Shown here: piece by piece, positions 17,100 to 25,213 of the stretch
Numbering within the stretch: the stretch's first letter is position 1
How the letters are laid out: each line of letters starts with the position of its first letter
Source of the DNA: SHVO01 sp041905795
GTDB lineage: Bacteria; Pseudomonadota; Alphaproteobacteria; Rhodospirillales; Rhodospirillaceae
Length of the DNA stretch: 64,000 bases
Direction: 5' to 3'
Assembly (NCBI GenBank): GCA_041905795.1
Contig: JAYRKL010000003.1
Coordinates: 124,001-188,000 of the forward strand
Program-made: the position numbers and the translations under genes
The notes under the pieces: generated by a model
Told to the model about the DNA's origin: nothing
The model's input: the letters and a program-made list of their open reading frames with translations, nothing else
Database searches by the model: none

Positions 17100-17225
17100 G
17101 AGGCGCTAAGCCCTTGGGGAATTTGCTGTAATCTTCGCCACGATCAGGGTTTCCCTGGCTGGTTTTTGGCCCCGGTCCCGCGTATCTTGGCGTCCCATTT
17201 TCCGGTTCCTGAAGTGATCAAAGCG

Positions 17226-18542
17226 ATGCCCGTCCCATTCCGTCTTTCGACCACCCTTCTCGCTGCGTGCCTTGGCCTTGCAGCCGGCACCGCCCTCGCG
17301 GCCGAAGCGCCCTTGGGCGGCGGCCTCGGCTCCTTCGGCGCGCCGGCGGCGCCGGCCAACGCCATGAGCATCGCCGCGGTGGTGAACGAGGACATCATCA
17401 CGGTGTTCGACGTGCAGGCCCGCCTCGGCCTGTATCTCGCCACCTCGGGCCTCGACAACACCCCGGATATCCGCGGCCGCCTGATGCCCCAGGTGGTCAA
17501 CGCCCTGATCGACGACCGCCTGAAGCTGCAGGAAGCCAAGCGCCTCAAGATCACCACCGGCGAGAACGAGATCCGTTCCTCGGTCGATACGATTGAACAG
17601 CGCAACGGCATGCGTCCCGGCGCCTTCCGCGGCATGCTGGCGCAAGCCAACGTCGACACCAGCACGCTCTACACCCAGATCGAAGCCGACCTCTCCTGGG
17701 TGAAGGTGATCCGCAAGGAACTCGCCCGCGACACCACCGTGCAGCCGCAGGAAGTGAAGGCGGTGATGGCACGCATGAAAGCCAACCAGGGCAAGCCCGA
17801 GCGCCTGCTGGCGGAAGTCTTCCTGCCGGTGCAGCCGGGCGTGTCCGAACAGGCGGTGCGCCAGCTCGCCGACCGCCTGGTGCAGCAGGCCCGCGGCGGC
17901 ACACCGTTCCCGGCCCTCGCCCAGCAGTTCTCGCAAAGCGCCACGGCGGCCCTGGGCGGCGACCTCGGCTGGGTGGTGCAGGGCGAACTGGAGCCGGAAA
18001 TCGAAGCCATGGTCTCCCGCCTGGAGCCCAACCAGTTCTCGGACCCCATCCGCACCTCGTCGGGCTATCACATCATCGCCCTGCGTGAGCGCCGCTCGTC
18101 CGGCGCGCCGGACCCGCGCATGTCGGTGGTCTCCTTGAGCCAGATCTATCTGCCCAACCTGGGCGGCCGCGCCCTGACGCCGGCCAAGATCGCGCAGCTC
18201 TCGGAAGACATCCACAGCAAGGCCAAGACCTGCACCGAGATGAATACCCTGGCCAAGGACATCGGCACGCCGGGTTCGGGCCCGATCCCCGCGGTCTATA
18301 TCGGCGGCCTGCCGGACAAGGTGCGCGACGGCATCACCGACCTCAAGGCCAACCAGTTGAGCCGGCCCATCGAAGTGTCGGGCGCCCGCCTGTTCGTGAT
18401 GGTGTGCATGCGCAAGGACGACACCGGCCTGCCCAGCGAAGAGCAGGTGACGGCCCAGCTGCAGAACGAAAAGCTCACCAACGCCGCGCGCCAGAAGCTG
18501 CGCGACCTGCGCCGCGCCGCCCTGATCGATATCCGTATTTAA
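17226..18542 (+). CDS. surA: Periplasmic peptidyl-prolyl isomerase SurA
   Basis: Periplasmic chaperone for outer-membrane proteins, including LptD. The 438-residue product has a signal peptide ending near ALAAEA, a SurA N-terminal helical domain (about 45-170, starting MSIAAVVNEDIITVFDVQ) and one clear parvulin domain (about 190-295, with FSQSATAALGGDLGWV and SGYHIIALRERRS). A second, poorly conserved parvulin-like segment may follow (about 310-410). The ATG at 17226 gives a good signal peptide. It belongs to the lptF-lptD-surA-pdxA-rsmA cluster and is followed by pdxA after 16 bases. Confidence 0.93.
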   Translation: MPVPFRLSTTLLAACLGLAAGTALAAEAPLGGGLGSFGAPAAPANAMSIAAVVNEDIITVFDVQARLGLYLATSGLDNTPDIRGRLMPQVVNALIDDRLKLQEAKRLKITTGENEIRSSVDTIEQRNGMRPGAFRGMLAQANVDTSTLYTQIEADLSWVKVIRKELARDTTVQPQEVKAVMARMKANQGKPERLLAEVFLPVQPGVSEQAVRQLADRLVQQARGGTPFPALAQQFSQSATAALGGDLGWVVQGELEPEIEAMVSRLEPNQFSDPIRTSSGYHIIALRERRSSGAPDPRMSVVSLSQIYLPNLGGRALTPAKIAQLSEDIHSKAKTCTEMNTLAKDIGTPGSGPIPAVYIGGLPDKVRDGITDLKANQLSRPIEVSGARLFVMVCMRKDDTGLPSEEQVTAQLQNEKLTNAARQKLRDLRRAALIDIRI

Positions 18543-18558
18543 GAGGGCGTATCCAACG

Positions 18559-19569
18559 TTGGCTCCTTCCGGAGACAGCCTGCCCATCGCGCTCACCATG
18601 GGTGAGCCGGCGGGCATTGGCGGCGAGATCGCCCTCAAGGCCTGGGTGAAGCACGCCACCGCGCCCTTCTTCGCGATCGATTCCGTCGGCCGGCTGCAGG
18701 CGCTTGCCGCGCGCTTCGGCATCCCCTGCCCGGTGAAAGCCATCGCTGCGCCCGAGGAGGCCGCGGCGGTCTTCGGCGAAGCCTTGCCGGTTCTGCCTTT
18801 GCCGGTGCCTCTCGCGACCGCCGTATCCCCCGGCGCCCCCGACGAACGCAACGGCCCCGCCGTGGTGGGCGCCATCGATCTCGCGGTCACCCTGGCCAAG
18901 GCCGGCAGGATCGGCGGCTTTGTCACCAACCCCATCAACAAGGCCGTGCTGCGGAAATCCGGCTTCGCCTTTCCCGGCCATACCGAATACCTCGGCCATC
19001 TCGCCGGCGGCAAACCGGCGGTGATGATGCTGGCCATCGCCGGCCTGCGGGTGGTGCCGGTGACCGTGCACCTGGCCCTCAAAGACGTGCCGCGGGCGCT
19101 GACACAGGACGGCATCGTTGCCTGCGGCCGCATCCTGGACGCCGCGCTCAGGACCGACTTCGGGCTCAAAGCCCCGCGCATCGCCGTGGCCGCGCTCAAC
19201 CCGCATGCCGGCGAGAATGGCGTGATGGGCGACGAGGAAACCGGCGTCATCGCCCCGGCCGTGGCGCGATTGCAGGCGGACGGCATCGCCGCCGCCGGTC
19301 CCGCCGCCGCCGACACCCTGTTCCATGCCGACGCGCGGGCCAGGTTCGACGCCGCCCTGTGCATGTATCACGACCAGGCGCTGATCCCGCTGAAGACCCT
19401 GGATTTCGCCGGCGGCGTCAATGTCACCCTGGGCCTGCCGTTCGTACGCTGCTCGCCGGATCACGGCACCGCGTTCGATATCGCCGCGAAGGGTATCGCC
19501 GACCCCTCGAGCCTGCTCGCGGCGCTGGCCATGGCAGCCGATATGGCGGCGCGGCGCGCCCATGCCTGA
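18559..19569 (+). CDS. pdxA: 4-hydroxythreonine-4-phosphate dehydrogenase
   Basis: NAD-dependent enzyme that oxidises and decarboxylates 4-phosphohydroxy-L-threonine in pyridoxal phosphate synthesis. The 336-residue product has the N-terminal TMGEPAGIGGEI and three metal-binding histidine motifs: FPGHTEYLG (about 139), MYHDQALIPLK (about 271) and SPDHGTAFDIAAKG (about 301). The only plausible start that keeps the N-terminus is TTG at 18559, with AGAGGG about ten bases upstream. The gene overlaps rsmA by eight bases. Confidence 0.95.
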   Translation: MAPSGDSLPIALTMGEPAGIGGEIALKAWVKHATAPFFAIDSVGRLQALAARFGIPCPVKAIAAPEEAAAVFGEALPVLPLPVPLATAVSPGAPDERNGPAVVGAIDLAVTLAKAGRIGGFVTNPINKAVLRKSGFAFPGHTEYLGHLAGGKPAVMMLAIAGLRVVPVTVHLALKDVPRALTQDGIVACGRILDAALRTDFGLKAPRIAVAALNPHAGENGVMGDEETGVIAPAVARLQADGIAAAGPAAADTLFHADARARFDAALCMYHDQALIPLKTLDFAGGVNVTLGLPFVRCSPDHGTAFDIAAKGIADPSSLLAALAMAADMAARRAHA

Positions 19570-20410
19570 GACTTCGCTTCCTCCCTTGCGCGACGTGATC
19601 GCGCGCGCCGGGCTGCTGGCCGACAAGCGCCTCGGGCAGCATTTCCTGCTGGACCTGAACCTCACCGGCCGCATCGCGCGCGCCGTGGCCAATCTTTCGC
19701 ACGGCACGACCATTGAAGTTGGCCCCGGTCCCGGCGGCCTGACCCGCGCGCTGCTCGACGCCGGCGCCACCGTCATCACCGTCGAGAAAGACCCGCGCTG
19801 CCGCGCCATCCTCGCCGACATCGCCGCGGCCTATCCCGGGCGGCTCACGTCCCTGGAGGGCGACGCCCTGACCGTCGACGCCGCCGCTCTCGGCACGGCG
19901 CCGCGCCGGATCGTCTCCAACCTGCCCTACAATGTCGGCACCGAACTGCTGATCCGCTGGCTCGACAACGCCACGGCGTTCGAATCCTTCACCCTCATGT
20001 TCCAGACCGAAGTCGCCAATCGCCTGACCGCGCCGGCCGACACCGGCGCCTACGGCCGCCTCAGCGTGTTGGCCCAGTGGCTATGCGACGTGAGCCCCCT
20101 GTTCCACGTCAACCCGAAGGCCTTCACACCGCCGCCGCAGGTGCAGTCGACGGTCGTGCAGCTGATCCCGCGCCGGGAACCTTTGGCGCCGGCGCGCCGT
20201 GCGACGCTGGAACGCGTCACCGCCGCGGCCTTCGGGCAGCGGCGCAAGATGCTGCGTCAGAGCCTGCTGCCGTTGGCCACCGGCACATCCTTCCTGGACG
20301 GGGAGCGCCTGTGCCGCGCCGCCGGCGTCGAGCCGACCGCGCGCGCGGAAACCCTGTCGGTGCAGCAGTTCTGCGCGATCGCCAACGCGCTGGATACCGG
20401 CAAGAACTAG
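19562..20410 (+). CDS. rsmA: 16S rRNA (adenine(1518)-N(6)/adenine(1519)-N(6))-dimethyltransferase
   Basis: KsgA/RsmA dimethylates two adjacent adenosines in helix 45 of 16S rRNA late in 30S assembly. The 282-residue protein has DKRLGQHFLLD at the N-terminus, the SAM loop EVGPGPGGLTRALL and the adenine-binding catalytic motif SNLPYNVGTELL. It starts inside the end of pdxA. Its TAG stop overlaps, on the opposite strand, the stop of the convergent gmk gene. Confidence 0.97.
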   Translation: MPETSLPPLRDVIARAGLLADKRLGQHFLLDLNLTGRIARAVANLSHGTTIEVGPGPGGLTRALLDAGATVITVEKDPRCRAILADIAAAYPGRLTSLEGDALTVDAAALGTAPRRIVSNLPYNVGTELLIRWLDNATAFESFTLMFQTEVANRLTAPADTGAYGRLSVLAQWLCDVSPLFHVNPKAFTPPPQVQSTVVQLIPRREPLAPARRATLERVTAAAFGQRRKMLRQSLLPLATGTSFLDGERLCRAAGVEPTARAETLSVQQFCAIANALDTGKN

Positions 20411-21060
20411 CTTTCGTTGCGCATCCCGTTGACGAATTCCACCAGGCCGGTCTGCCGGTGCCGGCGCAGGCGTTCGGCGGTGAGGATGGCCTTCACCCGC
20501 GTCAGGCTCTCCTGCATGTCATGGTTGACGATGGCATAGTCGTATTCCGGCCAGTGGCTCATTTCGTCGGCGGCGCGGGCCATGCGTTTCTTGACGACAT
20601 CTTCGGAATCCTGGGCGCGCTGCCTCAGGCGCCGCCCGAGTTCGGCAAGCGACGGCGGCAGTACGAACACACTGACCAGGTCCTGGCGCGCGTTGGCGGC
20701 CAGCTGCTGCGTGCCTTGCCAGTCGATGTCGAACAGCACGTCGCGGCCGCGGCCCAGCTCGTTCTCGACGTGTGACTTGGGCGTGCCGTAGTAATTGTCG
20801 AACACGCGGGCATGCTCCAGCAGCGTCTTGTCCGCGACCATGGCGTGATAGTGCGCCTCGCTGATGAAGAAGTAGTCCTTGCCGTCCTTCTCGGCCGGGC
20901 GCGGCGGACGCGTGGTCACCGAGATCGACATGCTCAGGTTGGTTTCGGAGTCCAGCAGCAGGCGCGAGATCGTGGTCTTGCCCGCGCCCGAAGGCGACGA
21001 CAGCACCAGCATCAGTCCGCGGCGGGCGATGGGAACCCCTGGGTGAATAGGCGTTGTCAT
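20407..21060 (-). CDS. gmk: Guanylate kinase
   Basis: Converts GMP and ATP to GDP and ADP. The 217-residue protein has the P-loop SSPSGAGKTTIS (about 21-32), the GMP-binding SVTTRPPRPAEKDGKDYFFI and the IDWQGTQQL motif. It lies directly downstream of yicC, overlapping it by four bases, a pairing that is common in proteobacteria. It is convergent with rsmA. Confidence 0.97.
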   Translation of the reverse strand: MTTPIHPGVPIARRGLMLVLSSPSGAGKTTISRLLLDSETNLSMSISVTTRPPRPAEKDGKDYFFISEAHYHAMVADKTLLEHARVFDNYYGTPKSHVENELGRGRDVLFDIDWQGTQQLAANARQDLVSVFVLPPSLAELGRRLRQRAQDSEDVVKKRMARAADEMSHWPEYDYAIVNHDMQESLTRVKAILTAERLRRHRQTGLVEFVNGMRNES

Positions 21061-21953
21061 TCGATGTTCTGGATCTGCTCGCGGAACTGATCAATCACCG
21101 ACTTGAGCGCCAGCCCCACCCGGGTCAGCGCCAGATCGGACGACTTCGAGCACAGGGTATTGGCCTCACGGTTGAATTCCTGCGACAGGAAGTCGAGACG
21201 CCGGCCGCAGGGCTCGCCCTTGTCCAGGATCTCGCGGGCCTGGGCGACATGGGCGGTGAGACGGTCCAACTCCTCGCGCAGATCGTATTTCACCGCCAGC
21301 AGCACGGTCTCCTGGGCCAGGCGTTCGGGCGACAGCGCGGGCACATCCTTGGCCAGGTCGTGCACCTGCTGCAGCAAACGCGCCTTCATGGCCTCGGGTT
21401 GCATGGCCGCGAGCGCGCGGGCTTCGGCGCACAGGCTTTCGATGGTGGAGATGTGATCGGCGATCACGGCGCCGAGCTTGGCGCCTTCCTGGCGCCGGGC
21501 CTTGGCGAGATTGCCGAGCGCGGCCTTGAGGCCCGCGAGCAAGGCGGCGTCGCGGGCCGCCACCGCTTCGGCATCCGGCGGCGGGGCCGCCTCGCGCGTC
21601 TGGGCCAGCGCCATCAGGCCGTCCAAGGCCGCCGGTCCGGCGCCCGCGCCGGCTTTGCGGGCGGCGAGCGCGATCAGGCTGTCGAGCAGGGCTTCATCCA
21701 CCACCGACTCGCGCGCCGCGGTTTCGCCGGCGACCGTCAGGAGAAGATTGAGCGAACCCCGCGCGAACAGGTCGGCCGCGGCCTGCTTGGCCGGGATCTC
21801 CAGGCCTTCGAACCCATGCGGCGTGCGCATGCGCACTTCCAGGTTCTTGCCGTTGACGCTCTTGGCTTCCCAGGACCAGGCCATGGGGGTCTTGCCCCCG
21901 AGACGGCCTTCCGCCCGGGCGAACCCCGTCATACTGGTCACAATTACCGCCAT
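21057..21953 (-). CDS. yicC: YicC-family endoribonuclease/stress protein
   Basis: A 298-residue YicC family member; in E. coli and Bacillus the family has been shown to be an endoribonuclease affecting sRNA turnover. The N-terminus is SMTGFARAEGRLGG and the C-terminal DUF1732 domain has EELDRLTAHVAQAR and GRRLDFLSQEFNREANTLCSKS. The start at 21953 is the first good ATG; a second one six codons on (MTGFARAEG) is an alternative. It is the first gene of a yicC-gmk operon. An intergenic repeat sits just upstream, at 21968-22020. Confidence 0.93.
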   Translation of the reverse strand: MAVIVTSMTGFARAEGRLGGKTPMAWSWEAKSVNGKNLEVRMRTPHGFEGLEIPAKQAAADLFARGSLNLLLTVAGETAARESVVDEALLDSLIALAARKAGAGAGPAALDGLMALAQTREAAPPPDAEAVAARDAALLAGLKAALGNLAKARRQEGAKLGAVIADHISTIESLCAEARALAAMQPEAMKARLLQQVHDLAKDVPALSPERLAQETVLLAVKYDLREELDRLTAHVAQAREILDKGEPCGRRLDFLSQEFNREANTLCSKSSDLALTRVGLALKSVIDQFREQIQNIE

Positions 21954-21967
21954 GGGCCCCCAGCAAG

Positions 21968-22020
21968 CGTGTCCAGGAAAAGTGGAAACCGGTTTTCTGT
22001 CCGGACACGCGACCAATCAA
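21968..22020. repeat. Intergenic palindrome, GTGTCC/GGACAC variant
   Basis: CGTGTCC and GGACACG form the outer arms. The interior reads GGAAAAGTGGAAACCGGTTTTC, and the palindrome is followed by CGACCAATCAA. The centre AAGTGG...CCGGTT and the GCGACCAA tail are shared with module A at 4805, so both belong to one superfamily with different outer stems. It lies 15 bp upstream of the yicC start and may be part of its leader. Confidence 0.8.
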
Positions 22021-22088
22021 TAACCGAGGCTGGCTGCCTTACAGCCGGCCTCGGAGCCCACTGTTATATCGGCGGTTTTGGCCGCTTG

Positions 22089-24182
22089 CTAGGAGGGGGG
22101 CATGCGGAAATCCGCGACAAAGCGGCGGAAGTCCTCCGGGGCCAGGGGTTTGGAGATGTAGTAGCCCTGGATCTCGTCGCACCCGAGGCCCCGCAGGAAC
22201 TCGAGCTGGGCCAGGGTTTCGACGCCTTCGGCCACCACCGTCAGCCCCATGCTCTGGCCCAGGCGGACCACGGCCTCGACGATCTTCTCGTCCTCGCGCT
22301 TGACGCCGATGCCCTTGACGAAGGAGCCGTCGACTTTCAGGCGACAGACCGGGAAAGCCTGGAGGTTGGACAGCGACGAGTATCCCGTGCCGAAGTCGTC
22401 CATGGACATGGAGATACCAGCAGCCGTCAGCCGATCGACATTCTGCTGCACGCTGCCGGTACGCTCCATGGCCACGGTCTCGGTGATCTCGATGTCGAGC
22501 ATCTTGGCGGACAGGCCGGACCGCGCCAGCGTCGCGGCCACCTTGTTGAACAGGTCCTTTTGACGGAACTGCACGCCGGAGACGTTGAAACCGAGGCGAA
22601 ACTCGGGAAGCCCCTGCACCTGCCAGATCATGTGCTGGCGGCAGATCTCCTCGATGATCCAGTCGCCGATGGGTAGGATCAGGCTGGAGGCCTCCGCGAT
22701 CGGGATGAACTCGCCCGGCGAGATCAGGCCGCGGTCCGGATGGCTCCAGCGGATCAGCGCCTCGGCGCCGACGATCTTGCCGGAGGCGAGGTCCAACTGC
22801 GGCTGATAGGCCAGCCACAACTGCTTGCCTTCCACCGCATGGCGCAGATCGGCCTCGAGCTGGGCGCGCCGGCGGATGTCGGCGTCCATCTCCCGGTCGA
22901 AATAGCGGAAGGCGTCGCGGCCCTCGGACTTCGCCTGATACATGGCAAGCTCGGCGTGGCGGAGCAGCGACGGCGGATCGATGTCGTCCTTGGGGAAGGC
23001 GGCGATGCCGATCGAGGCGGTGGCCTCGAGCGTGTGCCCCTCGACGATAAAGGGATCGCGGAAGGAATTGAGGAAGCTGCGCACCGTGCGGCTGGCGGCG
23101 GCCATGTCGGTCACGTTTTCGAACAGGATTCCGTAATCGTCGCCGCCGAGGCGGGCCAGAGTGTCGCTGGAACGCATCAGCCCGGAGATACGCCCGGCCA
23201 CGGCGGCGAGCAATTTATCGCCGATTTCATGGCCCAGCGTGTTGTTGATCGCCTTGAAGTTGTCGAGGTCCAGCACCATCACCGCCACCATGGCCTTGGT
23301 GCGGCTGGCGCGCTCGATGGCGATCCTGGCGCGGTGCATGAAGACGTGACGGTTGGGCAGGCCCGTGAGCGCGTCGTATTCGGTGAGGCGGATCAACTCG
23401 CCTTCGGTCTTGAGGCGCTCCGAGATGTCTTCCTGAATGGCGACGAAATGCGACAGCCGTCCGGTGATGTCGACGATCGGCGTCACGGTCTGTTCGGCGG
23501 TGTAGCGGGAGCCGTCCTTGCGCAAGTTGACGATGCGGCCTTTCCAGGTTTCGCCGGTGATGAGTTTGGTCCACAGCTCGGCGTGGGCGCCGTCGTCGGG
23601 CGACGGCGGCGCCAGGACCGCCACCGGCTGCCCGCACAACTCATCGGGTTCATAGCCGGTCATGGCGGCGAACGCCGAGTTGGCCCAGGAAATCACGCCG
23701 CCCTTCTCGATGATGTAGATGCCGTTGGCCGCGGCCTCCAGCGCCTTGGCCTGCATCTCGATGCGCGCCTCGGCCGAGCGTTTGGCGCTGACGTCATGCA
23801 GCGACACCAGGGTGGCGCCCTTACCCTGCCAGGAGATCGGGCGTGTATGCATGTCGACGAACACCGGCTCGCCGCCGGTGACGATCTCCACCGGCGCCGA
23901 GTCGCCGCCCGATGTCGCCGGCAGCCCGAACGGACTGCCGGTCAGGGCCTCGCGGGAGGACTGCAGCAGCGCGGCCGCGGCCGGGTTGCAGTAAACGATT
24001 CGCCCGTCGTCGTTGGCCACCACCAGGAGTCCATCCACCGCCTGTTCGACCATGTGACGGTAAGGCTGATCGCCAAAGCGCGGGCCGGTCTGGGGCGGCA
24101 CGCCGGGCCGGAGGCCGAGCCGCAAGGGCCGCATGCGCCGCAAGCCCAAGACGTCGCTGGTGGTCTCGCCGGTGAATTTCAT
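22089..24182 (-). CDS. PAS-PAS-GGDEF-EAL cyclic-di-GMP signalling protein
   Basis: A 697-residue cytoplasmic sensor-type protein without membrane helices. Two PAS domains (about 45-140 and 150-265; MVEQAVDGLLVVANDDG and ALEAAANGIYIIEKGG) precede a GGDEF domain (about 270-430) and an EAL domain (about 445-690). The GGDEF active-site motif is ARLGGDDYG, so the canonical GG(D/E)EF is altered to GGDDY and cyclase activity is doubtful. The EAL domain keeps GAEALIRW and DDFGTGYSSLSNL, so phosphodiesterase activity is likely. The start at 24182 has a GGGGGC purine run upstream. It is divergent from the response-regulator/KaiB pair, with a 228-bp AT-rich spacer. Confidence 0.93.
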   Translation of the reverse strand: MKFTGETTSDVLGLRRMRPLRLGLRPGVPPQTGPRFGDQPYRHMVEQAVDGLLVVANDDGRIVYCNPAAAALLQSSREALTGSPFGLPATSGGDSAPVEIVTGGEPVFVDMHTRPISWQGKGATLVSLHDVSAKRSAEARIEMQAKALEAAANGIYIIEKGGVISWANSAFAAMTGYEPDELCGQPVAVLAPPSPDDGAHAELWTKLITGETWKGRIVNLRKDGSRYTAEQTVTPIVDITGRLSHFVAIQEDISERLKTEGELIRLTEYDALTGLPNRHVFMHRARIAIERASRTKAMVAVMVLDLDNFKAINNTLGHEIGDKLLAAVAGRISGLMRSSDTLARLGGDDYGILFENVTDMAAASRTVRSFLNSFRDPFIVEGHTLEATASIGIAAFPKDDIDPPSLLRHAELAMYQAKSEGRDAFRYFDREMDADIRRRAQLEADLRHAVEGKQLWLAYQPQLDLASGKIVGAEALIRWSHPDRGLISPGEFIPIAEASSLILPIGDWIIEEICRQHMIWQVQGLPEFRLGFNVSGVQFRQKDLFNKVAATLARSGLSAKMLDIEITETVAMERTGSVQQNVDRLTAAGISMSMDDFGTGYSSLSNLQAFPVCRLKVDGSFVKGIGVKREDEKIVEAVVRLGQSMGLTVVAEGVETLAQLEFLRGLGCDEIQGYYISKPLAPEDFRRFVADFRMPPS

Positions 24183-24410
24183 GGTGCCGCCCCCATCTTG
24201 TCTCAAACCGTCTTGTCTCAACCTTGATCCCCGCCACATCCGGGCGCCCCAGCCCGGCAAAACCGCCGTCACATAAAGACACTTGTTTTTAGTAACGATT
24301 ATTTTGTATCGAAACTATTATAGGACACGGATGCTCGCGCAAGAGAAGAATTGGTTCCCAGGACTATTAAACCAAGAGTCATACGGCAAGCATTTGGGAA
24401 TGCAGGAAAA
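24183..24410. promoter_or_regulatory. Divergent control region of the signalling island
   Basis: The segment separates the EAL gene from the response regulator. It includes a direct repeat of TCTTGTCTCAA at 24196-24222 and an AT-rich part (about 24270-24325) with TATTAT at 24316-24321, a candidate -10 for the rightward genes. A matching -35 could not be fixed. Confidence 0.4.
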
Positions 24411-24833
24411 ATGAAACGAATCCTGGTGATCGACGACGACGACGCGGTGCGCGACTCCTTTATCGCCGCCCTGGATTACCGGGATTATAGGCCGGTCGGC
24501 GCGGCCTCGGGCCAAGCCGGGATCGACTCGGCCGCCGGCCTGAAACCCGATCTCGTGTTCCTGGATCTGAAAATGCCGGGGATGTCCGGTGTGGAGACCC
24601 TGGCCGCCCTGCGCGCGCTGTATCCAGACCTGCCGATCTACCTGGTCACCGGTTTTTACGGCGAGTTCCTGGAGCCGCTGAAGGACCTGCGCCGGCGCGG
24701 CGTGCAGTTCGAACTGGCCCGCAAGCCGCTGACGGTTTCGGAAATCCGCGCCATCGCCGAAGGCGTGCTCGCACCGCCCGGGCCATCGCCGGCGGCACGA
24801 GTGCGCGCGGCTCATTCCCAGATGTCGAATTGA
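24411..24833 (+). CDS. Single-domain response regulator
   Basis: A 140-residue receiver domain without an output domain. Acidic residues DDDD (8-11), the phosphoacceptor Asp52 in FLDLKMPG, Thr80 in VTGF and Lys105 in ARKPLT are all present, so it should be phosphorylatable. A 25-residue, proline- and alanine-rich tail follows. The ATG at 24411 has AGGAAA just upstream. The KaiB-like gene begins 15 bp later, so the two are very likely co-transcribed. No cognate kinase is adjacent. Confidence 0.92.
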   Translation: MKRILVIDDDDAVRDSFIAALDYRDYRPVGAASGQAGIDSAAGLKPDLVFLDLKMPGMSGVETLAALRALYPDLPIYLVTGFYGEFLEPLKDLRRRGVQFELARKPLTVSEIRAIAEGVLAPPGPSPAARVRAAHSQMSN

Positions 24834-24848
24834 GGAACTGAACTCCCC

Positions 24849-25169
24849 ATGGCGTCATCACGCGAGCCGGCCCGGGTTCACCTCCGGCTGTATGTTACCG
24901 GCCGCACGCCCGCGGCGCTCGAAGCCATCGCCGCCGCCAGGGACCTGGAGCACGAATTGCTCAAGGACTTTGGCGCCTGCGCGGTGGATGTCATCGATGT
25001 GCTGAACGATCCGGCTGCCGCGCTGCGCGACGGAATCTATGCCACGCCCACCATCATCCGCGTCAACCCCGGCCCGGTCCGGCGCGTGTTCGGCCGCATC
25101 GGCGCCGCCGGCTCGTTACGCGACGCCCTGCAGCTGGACGACCCGGCTTCAAGCGCCGCGGCCGGTTAG
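24849..25169 (+). CDS. KaiB-like circadian-clock domain protein
   Basis: A 106-residue protein with the thioredoxin-like KaiB fold signature: VHLRLYVTGRTPAALEAI at the N-terminus, AVDVIDVLNDP in the middle, then GIYATPTIIRVNPGPVRRVFG. In cyanobacteria KaiB binds phosphorylated KaiC and sequesters KaiA. In many other bacteria KaiB homologues lie with kaiC and sensory kinases or act in stress adaptation. No kaiC or kaiA is present in this window. The upstream partner is a single-domain response regulator. An ordinary thioredoxin-like protein is unlikely, because there is no CxxC. Confidence 0.88.
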   Translation: MASSREPARVHLRLYVTGRTPAALEAIAAARDLEHELLKDFGACAVDVIDVLNDPAAALRDGIYATPTIIRVNPGPVRRVFGRIGAAGSLRDALQLDDPASSAAAG

Positions 25170-25188
25170 CGTTTATCTAAAAAAGGCG

Positions 25189-25210
25189 CCGGTTTTTGTC
25201 CGGACACGCC
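25189..25210. repeat. Partial GTCCGGACAC-type intergenic repeat
   Basis: CCGGTTTTTGTCCGGACACG matches the right half of the palindrome at 21968-22020 (CCGGTTTTCTGTCCGGACACG). It fills the gap between the convergent KaiB-like and transporter genes. The left half is missing. Confidence 0.6.
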
Positions 25211-25213
25211 GAA

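Noticed and set aside
24849..25169. Thioredoxin or glutaredoxin assignment for the KaiB-like protein
   Set aside because: There is no CxxC motif, and the LRLYVTGRTP and GIYATPTIIR segments fit KaiB.
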